A DNA stretch of 64,000 nucleotides, taken from Paraphaeosphaeria minitans (lineage: Eukaryota; Ascomycota; Dothideomycetes; Pleosporales; Didymosphaeriaceae). This document shows, piece by piece, positions 47,898 to 56,923 of the stretch (positions within the stretch are counted from its first letter, which is position 1; each line of letters begins with the position of its first letter). The position numbers and the translations under genes were made by a program. The notes under the pieces are model-generated. The model had not been told where the DNA came from. It made no database searches and saw only the letters and a list, made by a program, of their open reading frames with translations. The stretch spans positions 2,914,001 to 2,978,000 of the forward strand of contig WJXW01000002.1 of assembly GCA_015832175.1 (NCBI GenBank), given 5' to 3'.

Positions 47898-48758
47898 TTA
47901 GAAGAAGGCGCGGGAGTGGCGGCGGGCCTTCTTGGAGGCAGTGCCGGTCTCGGTCTTCAACCAGGCGATGAACTGCTGCACCGTGAACTCCTCGGGGAGG
48001 GTGGAGCCGGAGCCAGCAGAGCCGGTGGCGGAAGGAGACGGGACCTCAGCGGCCGCAGAGGTAGCGCTGGCGCCGGCGGAGGTGGCAGCTGGGGTAGAGC
48101 TGGAGGGAGTAGTGGCAGTGGCAGCCGGAGCAGAGCTAGCCGGGGCGCTGGAGGAGTCGTCGCCGGAGCCGGAGCCGGAGCCACCGACGGTGAAGTCGAT
48201 GCAGGACTCGTAGGTCTGGTCGATGGAACGGGCGTCCCACCAGAACTGGAGGACACAGTCACCGGCGGTAGCGCACTTGCTGCCGAGGTCGGACGGGATG
48301 GTGATGTCAAAGTTCTTTTCATCGGCAGTGACACCAGTGGCGGTGGACGCGTAGTCATCGAAAGTGATGAGCGGCGAGCCGATGATAGAGTTGGTCTTGG
48401 CGTCGATGACCGACATGTTGGCAACACCAGTGTGGGGAGCAGCGATGTTGAAGGTGATCGGGACCTTCTCGCCAGCAGTGTATGACTGGATGTTGGCCTT
48501 GTTGTCTTCGAACTTCATACCCTTGCATAACCAGATGTTGCAAGCAGCCACGTCGTAGTCGTTCTGGGTGCTGGCGACCTGGAGGGCAGTCTGGATGTTG
48601 CCGTTGATGTCGGAGCTCCACATGTCGAAGACCTGCGTACCGCAGGCCTTTTCAAGCGCATCACCGGGCATACGAGGCTTGGGGTTGGTGAGGTAGCCGT
48701 GGGCCGCCACCTGAGCGGCAAAGGCAGCAAGGCCGATAGCAGCAGTGTAGGACTTCAT
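47898..48758 (-). CDS. LPMO-like secreted copper protein with Ser/Ala linker and C-terminal tail
   Basis: Intronless, 286 aa. A 19-residue signal peptide (AAFAAQVAA) ends before His20, giving an N-terminal histidine (HGYLTNPKPRMPGDA). A second candidate copper ligand is His109 in AAPHTG. An aromatic patch, LQFWWDARSIDQTYESC, follows at 170-186. Paired cysteines are at 39, 73, 78, 162, 168 and 186. This is the layout of fungal lytic polysaccharide monooxygenases of the chitin-binding-type-4/AA16-like kind. The exact AA family is not settled by eye. After residue 191 comes a 60-residue Ser/Ala/Thr/Gly linker, then a short tail beginning LPEEFTVQQFIAWLKTE and ending in a basic RRHSRAFF. The tail has helix character and may be a functional module. 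Substrate unknown. A glycine-rich frame on the + strand is a shadow. Confidence 0.82.
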   Translation of the reverse strand: MKSYTAAIGLAAFAAQVAAHGYLTNPKPRMPGDALEKACGTQVFDMWSSDINGNIQTALQVASTQNDYDVAACNIWLCKGMKFEDNKANIQSYTAGEKVPITFNIAAPHTGVANMSVIDAKTNSIIGSPLITFDDYASTATGVTADEKNFDITIPSDLGSKCATAGDCVLQFWWDARSIDQTYESCIDFTVGGSGSGSGDDSSSAPASSAPAATATTPSSSTPAATSAGASATSAAAEVPSPSATGSAGSGSTLPEEFTVQQFIAWLKTETGTASKKARRHSRAFF

Positions 48759-49988
48759 CTTGTCTGGAAAGTTTGAGAGTGACTGAATTTGGTGGTTGAG
48801 AGAATGCGGAAGCCTAGCTTCTGTATGGAAGAGCGACTGAACGAATGAGTGACTGAAGAACGAATGTGAGGTCTCAGACCAGGAAAAGAAACTGTTGCGA
48901 CAAAGAGACCGGAGTGCAGATGAGAAGCAGCAACGAGGGAGTGGGATACGAGTATCTATACCAGCTCTACACCAGCGGCACAATTCCCATCGTGTTCATC
49001 CTGAGTGGGTCGTGTCATCAAACGTTGAAACAGGACATCCATTTGAAGCCTCTCAAGCATCGCTTGGAGGGGTTCTCGTCCAGAGACGACGAAGGGGCGT
49101 TCGCAAAAGAACGGGGTTCAGGTAGGAAGTCAGACAACGCGCGAAGCTTGACTTCGAGCTCGAATACATTAAACCACCAATAACGCTCCCGCCAGCGCTT
49201 CGTTCGCGCGCACGGTACGCGGCAGAGCAAGCGCCAGGAAGAGCCGCGTCCAACACGGTGGCTTACCCTCTTCAGGAAATTTGCTAGCCGTGTCACGGTA
49301 TGCAAGGGAGTTCCTCAATCTTAGCGAACCGCCATGGACTCGGTTCGAAACTTCTCGTGGGATGCAGGCGGTTTCATGTTTATCAAAGGCCATGCGGGCC
49401 ATGCGTCCGGAAATATCGCGCGGAAAGCTCGCTTGCCATGGCTGGACCCCACGGAAGCGGCTATCTCATTACAGGACATGTAACAGGAGTTCGACATGCG
49501 TCAACGACGGTCGGGAATGGCAAAGAGTTGCGATGAGACTCCGTCAAGTGGAGATGGAGAGGCCGATGGAACGACAATTCGAGGAGGCGCCAAGAGACCA
49601 TCGTTCCGCTGGTGGAGCTTCGCCAAGCGAAGCAGCCCCTTCATCGTCCGACTTCGTAGGTCTACCTAAGCCATTGCACTCCATCCATGCAGTAGAAAGC
49701 CATATGTATGCATCGGCAACTCGTGTTATCGATCGTTTCGCCTGCGATTCGTGGTCTACCCGGACATCCCTTGTCGTCGAATGAACGGCACAACCTGTAC
49801 CGTAGTGAACGGAACGGCACGGCAAGAAATGAAAGTAAAGGTAGACTGAGAAGCCAAGGCTTGCCTAGGTACACATTCAATATTGACGACGTACTGTCCC
49901 CGGTGTAGGAATACTGAGCTGATCTCACGGTAATCCGCTCACTTAATAGCCCATCAGCCATCTTGGACACCCTCAATTTCGATAGGTC
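48759..49988. other. intergenic region
   Basis: Upstream of the LPMO-like gene the sequence holds GAATGAGTGACTGA-type short repeats near 48840-48870. No gene is seen up to the dehydrogenase fragment. Confidence 0.4.
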
Positions 49989-50398
49989 TCAGCGCACGAT
50001 GACAGGAATGAGGACGGCGACTTTCGCGCCTACCTGTGCGATCTGCGAGATGAGTGCGATGCTGCCGTTTTGGCTGCCAATACAGTCCAGAACCTTGGAA
50101 ATGCCTCCTGTGGCCTCACCAGTGGCAAAGATTTGGGACACCACGTCCGGATCATTGTAGTCAAAGACATGCTTTGCGCCTCGGGCTTTGAGCTGGGCGT
50201 GGTGCTTTGCAGACGCCACCGCGATGATGTTTGTGTCTGTATGCACACACACCAGTAACCCAGGACCAAGCCCAAAGCAGTGGAGGATGTGAGGAAAATG
50301 TGACACTCACACCCGTAGAACCGCAACACCTGCACCGCATACACTCCTACACTGCTCACCCCGCATTCTATGGTACATACCCCTTTGGCTTCGGTCAT
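49989..50398 (-). pseudogene. fragment of an MDR (zinc-type alcohol dehydrogenase-like) gene
   Basis: On the minus strand 50398-50311 and 50236-49989 join through a normal intron (GTGAGT donor, ACAG acceptor). They give the central nucleotide-binding part of a medium-chain dehydrogenase/enoyl reductase: ECGVSSVGVYAVQVLRFYG, then YTNIIAVASAKHHAQLKARG, AKHVFDYNDPDVV and ISKVLDCIGSQNGS. The first 150 or so residues of a normal MDR (catalytic GroES-like domain) are missing, and the frame stops right after VAVLIPVIVR, before the C-terminal catalytic part. No upstream sequence supplies the lost domain. This is most simply a truncated relic. Its retained intron shows it derives from genomic DNA, not a processed copy. 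Confidence 0.65.
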
Positions 50399-50690
50399 GG
50401 CGTCTCAATCCCCAGATCGGTTATTAGGGGTGTTGTGCGTGATTTCAATGTTAGGAAGGGCATGATGCATTACATAAATGATAAACGACAGGGCATGGTT
50501 CCTTCACCAGCAGTTTGCACAGATTGACATGGAATAACACTACATAACGGCCTCGTTTATTGCCAAATAACTCAAAAAATGACATTTGCTCCCAGATAAG
50601 TCCCAAAACGAACACGCGAAAACACTTCAATGAGCGTCCTCATGCAGCCATGGAACCACTGTTCGTGGCTCCTCCATCGATCCTACCGGC

Positions 50691-51408
50691 TCATGCGGGT
50701 GGCCACAAGTCAGGCGAGTACATTTCGTACGTGATCCCGTGTGGATAGTCCAATTCATACCACGATAATCCGCTGTCCCACTGCCTCGCTGGGTCCGCTG
50801 GTTGCAGCAAAAATGATGCGACCTGCCCTTTCTGGCAGACGAGTTCCTTGACCATTGTCAGGTTGGTGTTGCCGGACTTTTCAACGGCCAGTGTGGCAAC
50901 GATAACACCAGATTTGGGTTGGCTGATGAACGTGGTGTTCGGTTCTGCGGGAACCAGGTGTTAGTTGGGTAAGCAACAGGAAGGAAAGACGAGGCTTGTA
51001 TTAGCGTAGTGTTGCGAGAAAGAGAGGGATAGCGTACTGATAGAGTCGTTTTCCAGCGCAAGAATATTGATGAGATATGCCTCCTTATCATCGACGCCCC
51101 AAAGAGACCAAGGAGCGCCACGGTTCTGTTCCGTGTTGATGGTGAAGCCAAGCTGGCACCGGGTGGCATTGTTGTTCGGCACGTCCCAGTTGGCTGCGGT
51201 CCAATTCTGCTCTCCATTAGTGCCGACACAGAGCCAGAGGGAATTGGCGAACACAAACGTCGTTCGAGATGTGGAATGTCGGCACCGTCCCATACTCCTT
51301 ATCAGGCGCTTTGGCATCGAGCGGAATGATGAGGTGAGGATAGTCGCGATAGAGCGTGTCGGCAAGGACACCGAGTCCGCAGAAGACTGGGAGGAGAGCT
51401 GCGCGCAT
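50691..51408 (-). pseudogene. frameshifted gene for a secreted But2-like protein
   Basis: The ATG at 51408 opens a signal peptide (MRAALLPVFCGLGVLADT) followed by DYPHLIIPLDAKAPDKEYGT. This resembles the start of fungal secreted proteins with a But2 C-terminal-like domain. The frame must shift by one at about 51257-51272 to continue as TTFVFANSLWLCVGTNGE, ATRCQLGFTINTEQN and YLINILALENDS. An ordinary intron (51037-50945, GTACGC/CGCAG) then leads to TTFISQPKSGVIVATLAVEK and a stop at 50691. No splice pair fits the first break. Either the gene is recently inactivated or one base is wrong in the assembly. The intact protein would be about 205 aa and secreted, with unknown function. Confidence 0.55.
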
Positions 51409-52273
51409 GGTGGATTGGACGCACTGTAATTGTGAGGTGGCCAAGACAGAACGGAAAGTGTCTAGACATGTTTCTGGTGTGCGAAGGAGGCACCTTCTTA
51501 TACCTGATGGGAAACTACGGATCTTCCCGTAGCCACTCATCGTGACTTCTTCTTGTGGACGTGGTGACGAAAGTGACGCCTCGGCAATAGCAGAGTGTGG
51601 CACCTGCGATGCGTACAAGGCATCCTGTGCGATAGCAATAACAAGAAACAGTCTGCTCGGAGGAATCTGATCATTAGCACGTTTGGATCTAGTCAAATTA
51701 GTAGGGCTGATAGTGGTTACTGCTTCATCTAAAAAGCCGTTCAAGTGGGTGAACTGATGAGCGCCGCCGACGACTTGTATTACCATCAGAACGCTGGAAA
51801 GGGATGGTTCGAGCGGTTTGATGATAGATTTGACCAGATGAAGTACAGAGATGTCAACAACGTGGCTTGGCCCCGCATGTAGCGGTCACGTTGGGCATTG
51901 TGTGATGTGATATCTTGATGGGTACCTGCACCTGCCTTGTGTTGGGAAACATGTTCAGCCCATCAGTGCTCTCCACGAGAAACGTCTCCGTCTCCTAAAG
52001 AGCAGTCGTGTATGGTGGTCTCGGAGAGTGTGATGCGATGTTTGGTTGGAAAGATCAATGAGCGGTGTGAAGGCGATTCCCAGGGACCATGATTACGGTG
52101 ACATTTAGCTACTGAGTACAACATCTGTAGGTCTAATTGGTATGTGGAGTCCGTCAAAGCAAGGCCGCATTGGGTTGCATCGTGGTATGTAACGCACGGG
52201 AAGGAGAAGATGCGGATCGATGTGGTAGATGTCGGACTTCCTGGATATGTTTGCGCGCTGTAAATCATGCTGA
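51409..52273. other. intergenic region
   Basis: No supported gene between the frameshifted secreted-protein gene and the tandem repeats. Confidence 0.4.
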
Positions 52274-52388
52274 AGGTAGGTAGGTAAGGTACCTAGGTAG
52301 GTAGGTAAGGTACCTAGGTAGGTAGGTAAGGTACCTAGGTAGGTAGGTAAGGTACCTAGGTAGGTAGGTAAGGTACCTAGGTAGGTAG
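52274..52388. repeat. 21-bp tandem repeat rich in GGTA
   Basis: Five and a half near-perfect copies of GGTAGGTAGGTAAGGTACCTA. The unit contains the palindrome AGGTACCT. Open frames across it (for example Leu-Pro-Thr-Tyr-Leu-Gly-Thr repeats) are artefacts. Confidence 0.95.
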
Positions 52389-52529
52389 ATGATGTGTCTG
52401 GATAGATCCAAAATCTTGATATCGTAGACGATGTGAGCAAGTCACCTCAGTGAGTGTTGCTCAGTTGGCACTGTTATCCAGTTAGTGATGCAGCAACAGT
52501 CAGCGAAAGAAGGACAGGGGCAAGAGCAA
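52389..52529. other. spacer between two GGTA repeat arrays
   Basis: Unique sequence of about 140 bp. Nothing recognised. Confidence 0.4.
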
Positions 52530-52590
52530 GGTAGGTAGGTAGGTAGGTAGGTAGGTAGGTAGGTAGGTAGGTAGGTAGGTAGGTAGGTAC
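52530..52590. repeat. (GGTA)n microsatellite
   Basis: About fifteen uninterrupted GGTA tetranucleotides ending in GGTACC, 118 bp upstream of the radical SAM gene start, so within its likely promoter or 5' UTR. Confidence 0.97.
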
Positions 52591-52707
52591 CCTACAGCGG
52601 AAACGATTCCGAGCCTCGGCACTGCGTCATACCTACCGTGTACCATAACATGTGTTCCAGTACACCACAACCAGCAACGCGCCGATGCGGACAAAGCCTC
52701 GCTCAGC

Positions 52708-53895
52708 ATGGCGTTGTCGTCCAAATTTCGACCCTTGCTAAGGCCTGTGTTCAGATTGCCACTGCGCGAACAACCTCGTCGCGCCCTCCACCTGGCACCC
52801 CCTTGGTTGCTCGATGATTACATCCCGCGCTATCACCTCATCTCCTCGCTCGACGCAGCCAAGAAGCGCTCGCTTGCATACGCACATCTTCGAGAATGCA
52901 ACCTTTGCCCTAGACTCTGTGGCGTCAATCGTTATGAGAAGACTGGCGTCTGCCTTATCGGGGCAGAAAAGGTCAAGGTGAACACCATCGCGCCGCACTT
53001 CGGAGAGGAGCCATGTCTTCAGGGAAATAATGGTTCGGGCAGTGTATTCTTCTCGGGCTGCAACCTAAGATGCGTCTTCTGTCAAAACCATGATATCGCA
53101 CATCAGCGGAATGGCTTTGACCTGTCGCCGGAGGAATTGGCCGAGTGGTATATGAAGCTGCAAGAAGTTGGAAGATGCCATAGTAAGTGATGCCGTGCTA
53201 CGCAACTTCTACTTGAGAACATCTCTTTGCTAACCATTTGTGCTTCAGATATCAATCTCGTTACGCCAGAGCACGTCGTGCCCCAAGTCGTTCTCTCAAT
53301 CCTCCACGCACGCGAACTCGGCCTTCGTCTACCGATCGTATACAACACTTCCGCTTTCGACAGTCTTGAGAGCCTCGAGCTGCTCGATGGTCTAGTTGAC
53401 ATATATCTGCCCGATTTCAAGGTGTGGAGCGATGCGACAAGCAAGCGTCTACTGAAGGCGGACAACTACACTGCCACGGCCATGGAGAGCATCAAGGCTA
53501 TGCATGCTCAGGTTGGAGATCTGTGCTTCACGGGCGATGGGATCGCGAAGAAGGGCGTGCTGGTGCGACATCTTGTTATGCCTGGGAAGGAGGACGAGGG
53601 CAAAGAGATAGTGCGCTGGCTGGCTAAGAACATCTCTAAAGACATGATGGTGCACGTCATGGAACAGTATTTCCCCCGCGCGCACGTCGGGAAGCCACGA
53701 AGGGGAGCCAAAGACGCTGAGGTGGTCGAGCCCGGATGTGTGCCTGCTACGGAAGGCGGGAAGGAAAAAGTGCGATATGCAGACATCAATCGGCCGGTGG
53801 ATCTGAAAGAGGTGGCATCTGTGACGCAGGCTGCTCGGGAGGCGGGTCTGTGGAGGTTCGTTGAGGCTGCGAAACACGGTGGCTTCAATATATGA
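52708..53895 (+). CDS. radical SAM protein, PflX/COG1313-like
   Basis: Exons are 52708-53182 and 53249-53895, giving 373 aa. The 5' region is Arg/Leu/Pro-rich without acids up to about residue 30, a probable mitochondrial presequence. The radical SAM cluster motif C-x3-C-x2-C is at Cys118, Cys122 and Cys125 (FSGCNLRCVFCQNHDIAHQ). An N-terminal four-cysteine block (Cys64, 67, 71 and 82 in CNLCPRLCGVNRYEKTGVC) matches the extra motif of the PflX-like group related to pyruvate formate-lyase activases. Later landmarks are GLVDIYLPDFKVW, VRHLVMPG and YFPRAHVG. These proteins are best known in anaerobic bacteria and archaea, and their substrate is unknown. The presequence would place this one in mitochondria, where Fe-S clusters are made. 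No partner glycyl-radical enzyme is seen nearby. Confidence 0.88.
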
Positions 53896-54048
53896 GGGTG
53901 CGAGGGCGCAGTTGCCGCGATGTGCTGCTGTGCTCCTGCCAACTCTACTGGCTCATGTGCTGACCTCGAGACTTTGACGCGGCCTCCCACCAAACCAACG
54001 CGCACCATCATTCACATTCTCAAGCACACATCGCTCCACATTCATACG

Positions 54049-55140
54049 ATGCTAGTACCGACAAACGAGCTCGTGGCCACTGTAGCCGATACTGCCAACG
54101 ATGTAACAGCGGCAGTCCTGGCCTTGAAGCAGGAATGCAATACCTGGCGAGCAGTAGCCGAATCGTACCAGAAAGCCTTCGAAGACCAGACTGCGCGTCT
54201 GCAAGAGGTACAGGCTATCTGTTGGGCAACGCAAATGGAGCTGGAGAACGAACGATCCGCAAATCACCGCAGCCAGAAGTCGTCTGAAGTATCGCAAGTA
54301 TCGCTGCGCGGTGGCAGCCACCACGCTGTAGACGGAACCGACGATAAGCTTGACGACACCTCCTTTGGCACTGCGGCTCTCCACGAATCCAATCACGCTG
54401 AGTTGACCTGGCGTCCGAACCTTTGCTTCCGTCGCGTAGAGCACTTCACTACACAACGCGACTACGGCACCGCGCTCAAAGAAGTAGACTCCCTGCTTCG
54501 TGGTCCGCTCACATCGCAAGCGCGAGTAGAAGGTCTGCTCCTCAAGAGCACCATCATGCGCAAGTCAGAATGGCTCTTCGATGCGCTCGCCGCCTGCAGC
54601 GAGGCCCTGGAACTCTGCAACCGCCTGGACGAACTCCACGCGCATCTGCCCCGAATCCAGTACCAGCGGGGCATTTGTTACTACCAGCTACAAATGCTCA
54701 AGCAGGCACGCGATGCTTTCAACGAGGTCTGCATGAACGACGATTTGCTCTACGCCGAGGCTTCGGACATGCGGGACTGTTGCGATGACCAGCTGCAGGG
54801 TCGGAGATCAGGTTTTGAAGCCCATCGTACAGTAACCGAAGGCCTGCTTTCGCAGATGTACGACAGTCGTAGTGAGGTGAGATTTAGGTATATTTTTTTG
54901 AGAAACTGCGCTGTACTAACTGCCGCAGTCGAGGCGCCGCCGTGTAAGCCAGCATTTTCGATATCACGCTGCAAAAGCGAAGCGATTGTCCTTACCGCAG
55001 CGATGGATGCATACCACACCGAGGTCGATGTCATGTGGGACGAATTGATCAATGGATATGTTGGTAGCGAAGCCATGCTGCAAGGGCTGACGAAAGATGA
55101 ACAGACGATACCCAGGGCTTCAGGCGTTGCATATTTCTAG
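54049..55140 (+). CDS. hypothetical protein with coiled-coil and TPR-like region
   Basis: Not recognised by name. From the ATG at 54049, the frame gives 363 aa if unspliced. Residues about 15-85 are coiled-coil-like (Glu/Gln/Ala-rich heptads with KQECNTWRAVAESYQKAFED). A helical repeat region at about 140-250 follows. There, DYGTALKEVDSLLRG, SEWLFDALAACSEALELCN and IQYQRGICYYQLQMLKQA look like TPR pairs. Near 54877 there is a possible intron, with GTGAGA donor and GCCGCAG acceptor ending near 54929. Splicing it changes the C-terminus to a short basic tail (SRRRVSQHFRYH...) ending near 55051. Unspliced, the frame stays open to 55140. I cannot choose between them. No signal peptide. Probably a cytosolic or nuclear scaffold-like protein. 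Confidence 0.6.
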   Translation: MLVPTNELVATVADTANDVTAAVLALKQECNTWRAVAESYQKAFEDQTARLQEVQAICWATQMELENERSANHRSQKSSEVSQVSLRGGSHHAVDGTDDKLDDTSFGTAALHESNHAELTWRPNLCFRRVEHFTTQRDYGTALKEVDSLLRGPLTSQARVEGLLLKSTIMRKSEWLFDALAACSEALELCNRLDELHAHLPRIQYQRGICYYQLQMLKQARDAFNEVCMNDDLLYAEASDMRDCCDDQLQGRRSGFEAHRTVTEGLLSQMYDSRSEVRFRYIFLRNCAVLTAAVEAPPCKPAFSISRCKSEAIVLTAAMDAYHTEVDVMWDELINGYVGSEAMLQGLTKDEQTIPRASGVAYF

Positions 55141-55348
55141 CAATGAAACATTTTAGCGGATACGACCTCTTTGTATTGAATCCAAGAACATATATATCAT
55201 ACCCGTTCCGTCCGTCTTTGTGTCTCAGTCGTGCTGAGCTGCCCCATGAACAAAGAATACTGACATCCTTCTAATCCGCGTGAACCATCGCTCCAACTCC
55301 ACATACTTCAATAACATAACCATCCTCTCGCATGAAAAATTCGCAGGA

Positions 55349-56887
55349 ATGCTACCTTTGTCCAACAACTCCGCCGACAACTCTCCACCCAAAACCCCAG
55401 CCTCTCCCTTACCCCCCGGCCTCGTCAAGAAGATCGCGGAAAAGTACGAGCGCCCGAAGCTCCAGGTCCCGGACGCCAAGCCCGCAAAGCCACTGCGCGA
55501 CCTCAAAGAAGAATACAAGGACCCATGGAAGGAAAAGAAGCGGCGGGAGGAGGAGCTGCGCGAGCGGGTCAGGAAGGGGGATGGAGGGTTGGATCCGCAT
55601 CTGAGGGAGCCATGGGAGAGGGCGAGAGGGGAGGCGGGCGCATCACCTGTGGACAGCGACGGGCGCGGGGGGGATGTAAAATTTGGAGCTGAAAGTGACG
55701 AAGGTGAACGAGACGCATGCGTCCGGCTCCAGCTCCCCCAACAAGCATCCCTTCACCTCCTACGCACCCAGCCCACCCTCCTGAACGTACATACCACGCC
55801 CTTCGCCTACGCAGTCGACCCCTACCTCCAGAACAACCCCGAATACAGACATTACCTCTCCCCCACGACGCCCTCCTCCTCCTCGTCCGCGCTCTTCAAC
55901 CTCCCCTCTGCCGGAAGCAGCGTGCACTCGGGCGAAGTCAGCGCGCGCACTGACGAAGCCTTCCCCGAGATCCCCTTTGAGAGCATTGAGGTGTACCTGC
56001 GCGAGAGAGACAAGCTGCAGGTGCGCTTGCAGATCCAGCAGGTGCGCACGTTGCTGCTGCGGTGCGCGGTGCTGGTGCGATCGGCGTGGGCACTCGAGCA
56101 GACCGAGTGGACAACGTCTGCTTCTGTGCGTTGGAGAAGCGCAGACGCCGATGCAGACGACGAGAGCCGCATGGGGCAAGCGTGGTACAAGGCGTACTCG
56201 AAAGCTGGACGGGCGGCGGAGAAGGCGGGACAGATGGCGAAGGCGCTGGGTATCGATGGGCTGCAGGCCAGGACGTGGTACTGGAAAGGGCAGGCGGATG
56301 CGGGGAGGAGGTATTGGGATGAGGCGGGTGCGGCGTTTCGGAGGGCGGGGCAATTTGATCGGGAGAAGAGCCTGGCGTTGAAGGTGGAGGAATATGGACA
56401 AATTGGGCTGACGCCTGTCGAGAGACGGGTTGTAGGTGAATTGAGGAGAAGGTGCGAGGAAGAGGACGAGCGCGTGCAGTGGCGGAGGCTGCAGCGTGAG
56501 TGGGCGAGGGATGAGGTGAGTGGGGAAGAGCTAGACGAGTCGGATGATGAGTTTGAGGAAGAACTCGTGGATTTGAAAGTGCTGCGCGGTGTGATACGCG
56601 GAGAAGTCGGGGTGGAAGAGTCTGTTGATGCTGTAAAGGAACAGCTTTGGAAGCTCAAGGAAGAGGAGATGCTCGAGGCAATCAGCGTTGCGAGAGCCAA
56701 AAACAAAACGAGGTGGTATTTTGAGAAGTTTTCGAAAGAAGAACTTGCGGCTATCATGGACGGCGTTCCTATTCCCAAGAAACAACCGGAGCAAAATATG
56801 ATGAGTGAGGGATTCCAAGATGATTTTGTTGGTTGGGAAGAAGGTGGCCGGATCAGCGTTTCTTCGTCAGAAGCCGACGCTGTATGA
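55349..56887 (+). CDS. hypothetical acidic/basic low-complexity protein
   Basis: Not recognised. Intronless, 512 aa from the first in-frame ATG (55349). The N-terminus is Pro/Lys-rich with KPLRDLKEEYKDPWKEKKR and a charged helix (REEELRERVRKG). A central part, about 200-345, contains helical pairs such as ARTWYWKGQADAGRRYWDEA and GAAFRRAGQFDREKS, which look like one TPR unit. The C-terminal third is strongly charged (EELDESDDEFEEELVDLKV), followed by KNKTRWYFEKFSKEELAAIM. The arrangement suggests a nuclear or RNA-associated adaptor, but this is a guess. Its 3' end converges on the SRR1-like gene, with stops only about 36 bp apart. Long serine-rich frames on the other strand are shadows. Confidence 0.7.
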   Translation: MLPLSNNSADNSPPKTPASPLPPGLVKKIAEKYERPKLQVPDAKPAKPLRDLKEEYKDPWKEKKRREEELRERVRKGDGGLDPHLREPWERARGEAGASPVDSDGRGGDVKFGAESDEGERDACVRLQLPQQASLHLLRTQPTLLNVHTTPFAYAVDPYLQNNPEYRHYLSPTTPSSSSSALFNLPSAGSSVHSGEVSARTDEAFPEIPFESIEVYLRERDKLQVRLQIQQVRTLLLRCAVLVRSAWALEQTEWTTSASVRWRSADADADDESRMGQAWYKAYSKAGRAAEKAGQMAKALGIDGLQARTWYWKGQADAGRRYWDEAGAAFRRAGQFDREKSLALKVEEYGQIGLTPVERRVVGELRRRCEEEDERVQWRRLQREWARDEVSGEELDESDDEFEEELVDLKVLRGVIRGEVGVEESVDAVKEQLWKLKEEEMLEAISVARAKNKTRWYFEKFSKEELAAIMDGVPIPKKQPEQNMMSEGFQDDFVGWEEGGRISVSSSEADAV

Positions 56888-56923
56888 ATTAGTGCTAGAG
56901 CAAAGTATGATCCCTCGAGCAAG

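Noticed and set aside
47889..48485. Glycine/alanine-rich open frame on the + strand opposite the LPMO-like gene
   Set aside because: It is the reverse reading of the Ser/Ala linker. The minus-strand gene has a signal peptide and copper ligands.
52105..52440. Open frame with repeated Tyr-Leu-Gly-Thr-Leu-Pro-Thr
   Set aside because: It is simply the translation of the 21-bp tandem repeat.
55852..56922. 356-residue serine-rich open frame on the minus strand
   Set aside because: Its composition mirrors the Glu/Arg-rich codons of the + strand gene, and no motif or intron supports it.
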